NCBI GenBank assembly: GCA_964452155.1
Contig: CAYVLC010000016.1
Span: forward strand, 1 to 26,984
Source: UBA2632 sp964452155
Lineage (GTDB): Bacteria > Bacteroidota > Bacteroidia > Bacteroidales > Dysgonomonadaceae
Direction of reading: 5' to 3'
DNA length: 26,984 nucleotides
Positions within the stretch are counted from its first letter, which is position 1; every line of letters starts with the position of its first letter. The notes under the pieces are model-generated. The model was not told where the DNA came from. It did no database searches and worked only from the letters and a program-made list of their open reading frames with translations. Positions 25,830 through 26,984 of the stretch are shown here, piece after piece. The translations under genes were made by a program, and so were the position numbers.

Positions 25830-26558
25830 ATGAATTTAGAAGCAGTTTTAAATTTTCGCCGATCGGTACGAGACTATCAAACCGACAACAACCTTGATAC
25901 AGAAAAAGTAAAGCATTGCCTACAAATGGCTACACTGGCACCCAATAGTTCGAATATGCAATTGTGGGAGTTTTATCATATTACTGACAAAGTGCTGATT
26001 CAGAAAATGGCTCATGCTTCGCTATCTCAAAATGCTGTAGCTAGTGCCAATCAGCTAGTAGTATTTGTCACTCGTGGCGATTTATACCGCAGTCGCGCCA
26101 AACAGGTGCTGGATTTTCAACGAGACAATATAAGACGCAATAGTCCACCTGACAGACAAGCAAGTCGCATCAAAAAAAGTGAAGTATATTATGGCACTCT
26201 CATGCCTTTTGTGTATGCTCGTTTCTTTGGCTTAGTGGGTCTGTTTCGTAAAATAGTGACGGTGTCTGTAAGTCTCTTCCGCCCCATGTTTACCAATAGT
26301 AGCGAATGCGACCAACGTATAGTGGTACACAAAAGTTGTGCACTGGCAGCTCAAACATTTATGATTGCTATGGCCAACGAAAGTTATGATACCTGTGCGG
26401 TTGAGGGGTTTGATAGTCGCCGTGTAAAAAAACTGCTCAACCTGCCCTCTGATGCCGAGATAAACATGCTTATTCCTTGTGGCATTCGCAGTGGCGAAAA
26501 AGCCATCCATGGCGAAAGATACCGTGTTCCTTTCGAACAGGTATATAAAATGATTTAG
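25830..26558 (+). CDS. Nitroreductase family FMN-dependent oxidoreductase
   Basis: A 242-residue protein with FRRSVRDYQ at the N-terminus (R10/R11, S12 and R14, the FMN phosphate contacts), APNSSNMQLWEFYHI (substrate and FMN region), and a C-terminal CAVEGFDSRRVKKLLNLP followed by IPCGIRSG. It is somewhat longer than minimal nitroreductases because of a central hydrophobic segment (about 125-155, YARFFGLVGLFRK and on) that may shape the active site or touch a membrane. The TTG at 25821 is in frame, but the ATG at 25830 is the more likely start. The substrate is unknown. It follows the helicase by 28 bases and may be co-transcribed. Confidence 0.88.
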   Translation: MNLEAVLNFRRSVRDYQTDNNLDTEKVKHCLQMATLAPNSSNMQLWEFYHITDKVLIQKMAHASLSQNAVASANQLVVFVTRGDLYRSRAKQVLDFQRDNIRRNSPPDRQASRIKKSEVYYGTLMPFVYARFFGLVGLFRKIVTVSVSLFRPMFTNSSECDQRIVVHKSCALAAQTFMIAMANESYDTCAVEGFDSRRVKKLLNLPSDAEINMLIPCGIRSGEKAIHGERYRVPFEQVYKMI

Positions 26559-26581
26559 AAAATGCGCAACCATTCTCTTGA

Positions 26582-26690
26582 TATCTTTGTTCTATTAGCA
26601 GAGAGACGAAAAATGACAGAGATTGCCTATGGGTAAAGAAAAAAAACTCCTCCATTGATTAGATTCAAAAGATTTTTTTTGATATGTTTG
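26582..26690 (+). promoter_or_regulatory. Candidate -7 elements before the small basic protein
   Basis: Two exact TAnnTTTG matches occur in the gap after the nitroreductase: TATCTTTG (26582-26589) and TATGTTTG (26683-26690). The second lies 76 bases upstream of the small ORF and is the better candidate. Neither has a well-placed TTTG at -33. Confidence 0.4.
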
Positions 26691-26766
26691 TAGGATAATT
26701 ATTTCTCATTTGAAATAACTTCGATAAAGGTAAAACAATAACCAACAAGATTTAATAATCAACATT

Positions 26767-26871
26767 ATGGCTAAAAGTCAAGACGCAAAGAAAGCGGTAA
26801 AAAAAGAACCAACTAAAACTCCTAAGGAGAAAAAAGCCGAGAAAAGACTCAAGAAAGCTGGAAAGAAGTGA
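26767..26871 (+). CDS. Small lysine-rich basic protein (34 residues)
   Basis: The ORF encodes 34 residues, of which about 15 are lysine or arginine, with the core TPKEKKAEKRLKKAGKK. It has no hydrophobic segment or cysteine. It resembles short basic Bacteroidota proteins that begin MAK and contain a KEKKAEK-type run; the function is unknown, and a nucleic-acid or ribosome-associated role is possible. Support for a real gene comes from an upstream TATGTTTG and a strong terminator starting 23 bases after its stop. Confidence 0.7.
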   Translation: MAKSQDAKKAVKKEPTKTPKEKKAEKRLKKAGKK

Positions 26872-26894
26872 CTATTCTTTCTTGCAATTGTATT

Positions 26895-26930
26895 ACAACC
26901 TTCTTTATTCAATAAAGAGGGTTGTTTTTT
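26895..26930 (+). terminator. Strong intrinsic terminator
   Basis: ACAACCTTCTTTATT pairs with AATAAAGAGGGTTGT (26895-26925), a stem of about 13 bp with one G-U, followed by a T-run to 26930. It ends the transcript of the small basic protein. The bases from 26931 to the window end show no gene. Confidence 0.88.
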
Positions 26931-26984
26931 ATATAAGAACACAGGATTGATCAATTCTTTCAAAACATTTTTTATTGGATTACT

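Noticed and set aside
1..26984. Search by eye for tRNA genes, CRISPR repeats, insertion sequences and prophage genes
   Set aside because: No cloverleaf-like tRNA, regularly spaced repeats, transposase or integrase motif was seen; a computed scan could still find a weak case.

Overview
The window reads as chromosomal DNA of a member of the Bacteroidota. Starts lack Shine-Dalgarno motifs, several genes are preceded by the TAnnTTTG (-7) promoter of this phylum, sometimes with TTTG about 20 bases upstream, and the protein families are typical of it. The DNA is AT-rich by eye. The genus cannot be named from sequence alone. No tRNA, rRNA, CRISPR array, transposase or prophage gene was seen.

Layout. 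1-4700: a possible gene end, a secreted zinc metallopeptidase (-), and a divergent secreted beta-propeller glycosidase-like gene with a long structured leader. 4700-7150: an M20 dipeptidase and a DUF6933-like orphan. 7150-8700: efp (-) divergent from a sirtuin (+). 8970-12200: mutS and tdk. 12490-14120: rpsO and a secreted carboxypeptidase-regulatory-domain protein, both on the minus strand. 14350-19050: nadB-folP-cdaA-recF-DUF721, a compact run joining NAD and folate synthesis, c-di-AMP synthesis and replication/repair. 19180-21370: a BaiN/HI0933-type flavoprotein and a secreted EEP-fold hydrolase. 21377-25801: a tightly packed photolyase-centred operon. 25830-26984: a nitroreductase and a 34-residue lysine-rich protein closed by a strong terminator.

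The most unusual part is the operon at 21377-25801. Its order is TIGR03643/DUF2805 protein, photolyase-like protein, a 45-residue DUF2256 four-cysteine protein, a cryptochrome/photolyase of the FeS-BCP class, and a DEAD-box helicase with a DbpA-like C-terminus. The first four genes are chained by 4-base ATGA overlaps. The first photolyase appears circularly permuted: its FAD domain is N-terminal and a segment resembling the usual N-terminal antenna domain lies at the C-terminus. The second lacks all four cysteines that hold the 4Fe-4S cluster in characterised FeS-BCP enzymes. Together they look like a coherent but atypical light-dependent DNA repair or photosensory module.
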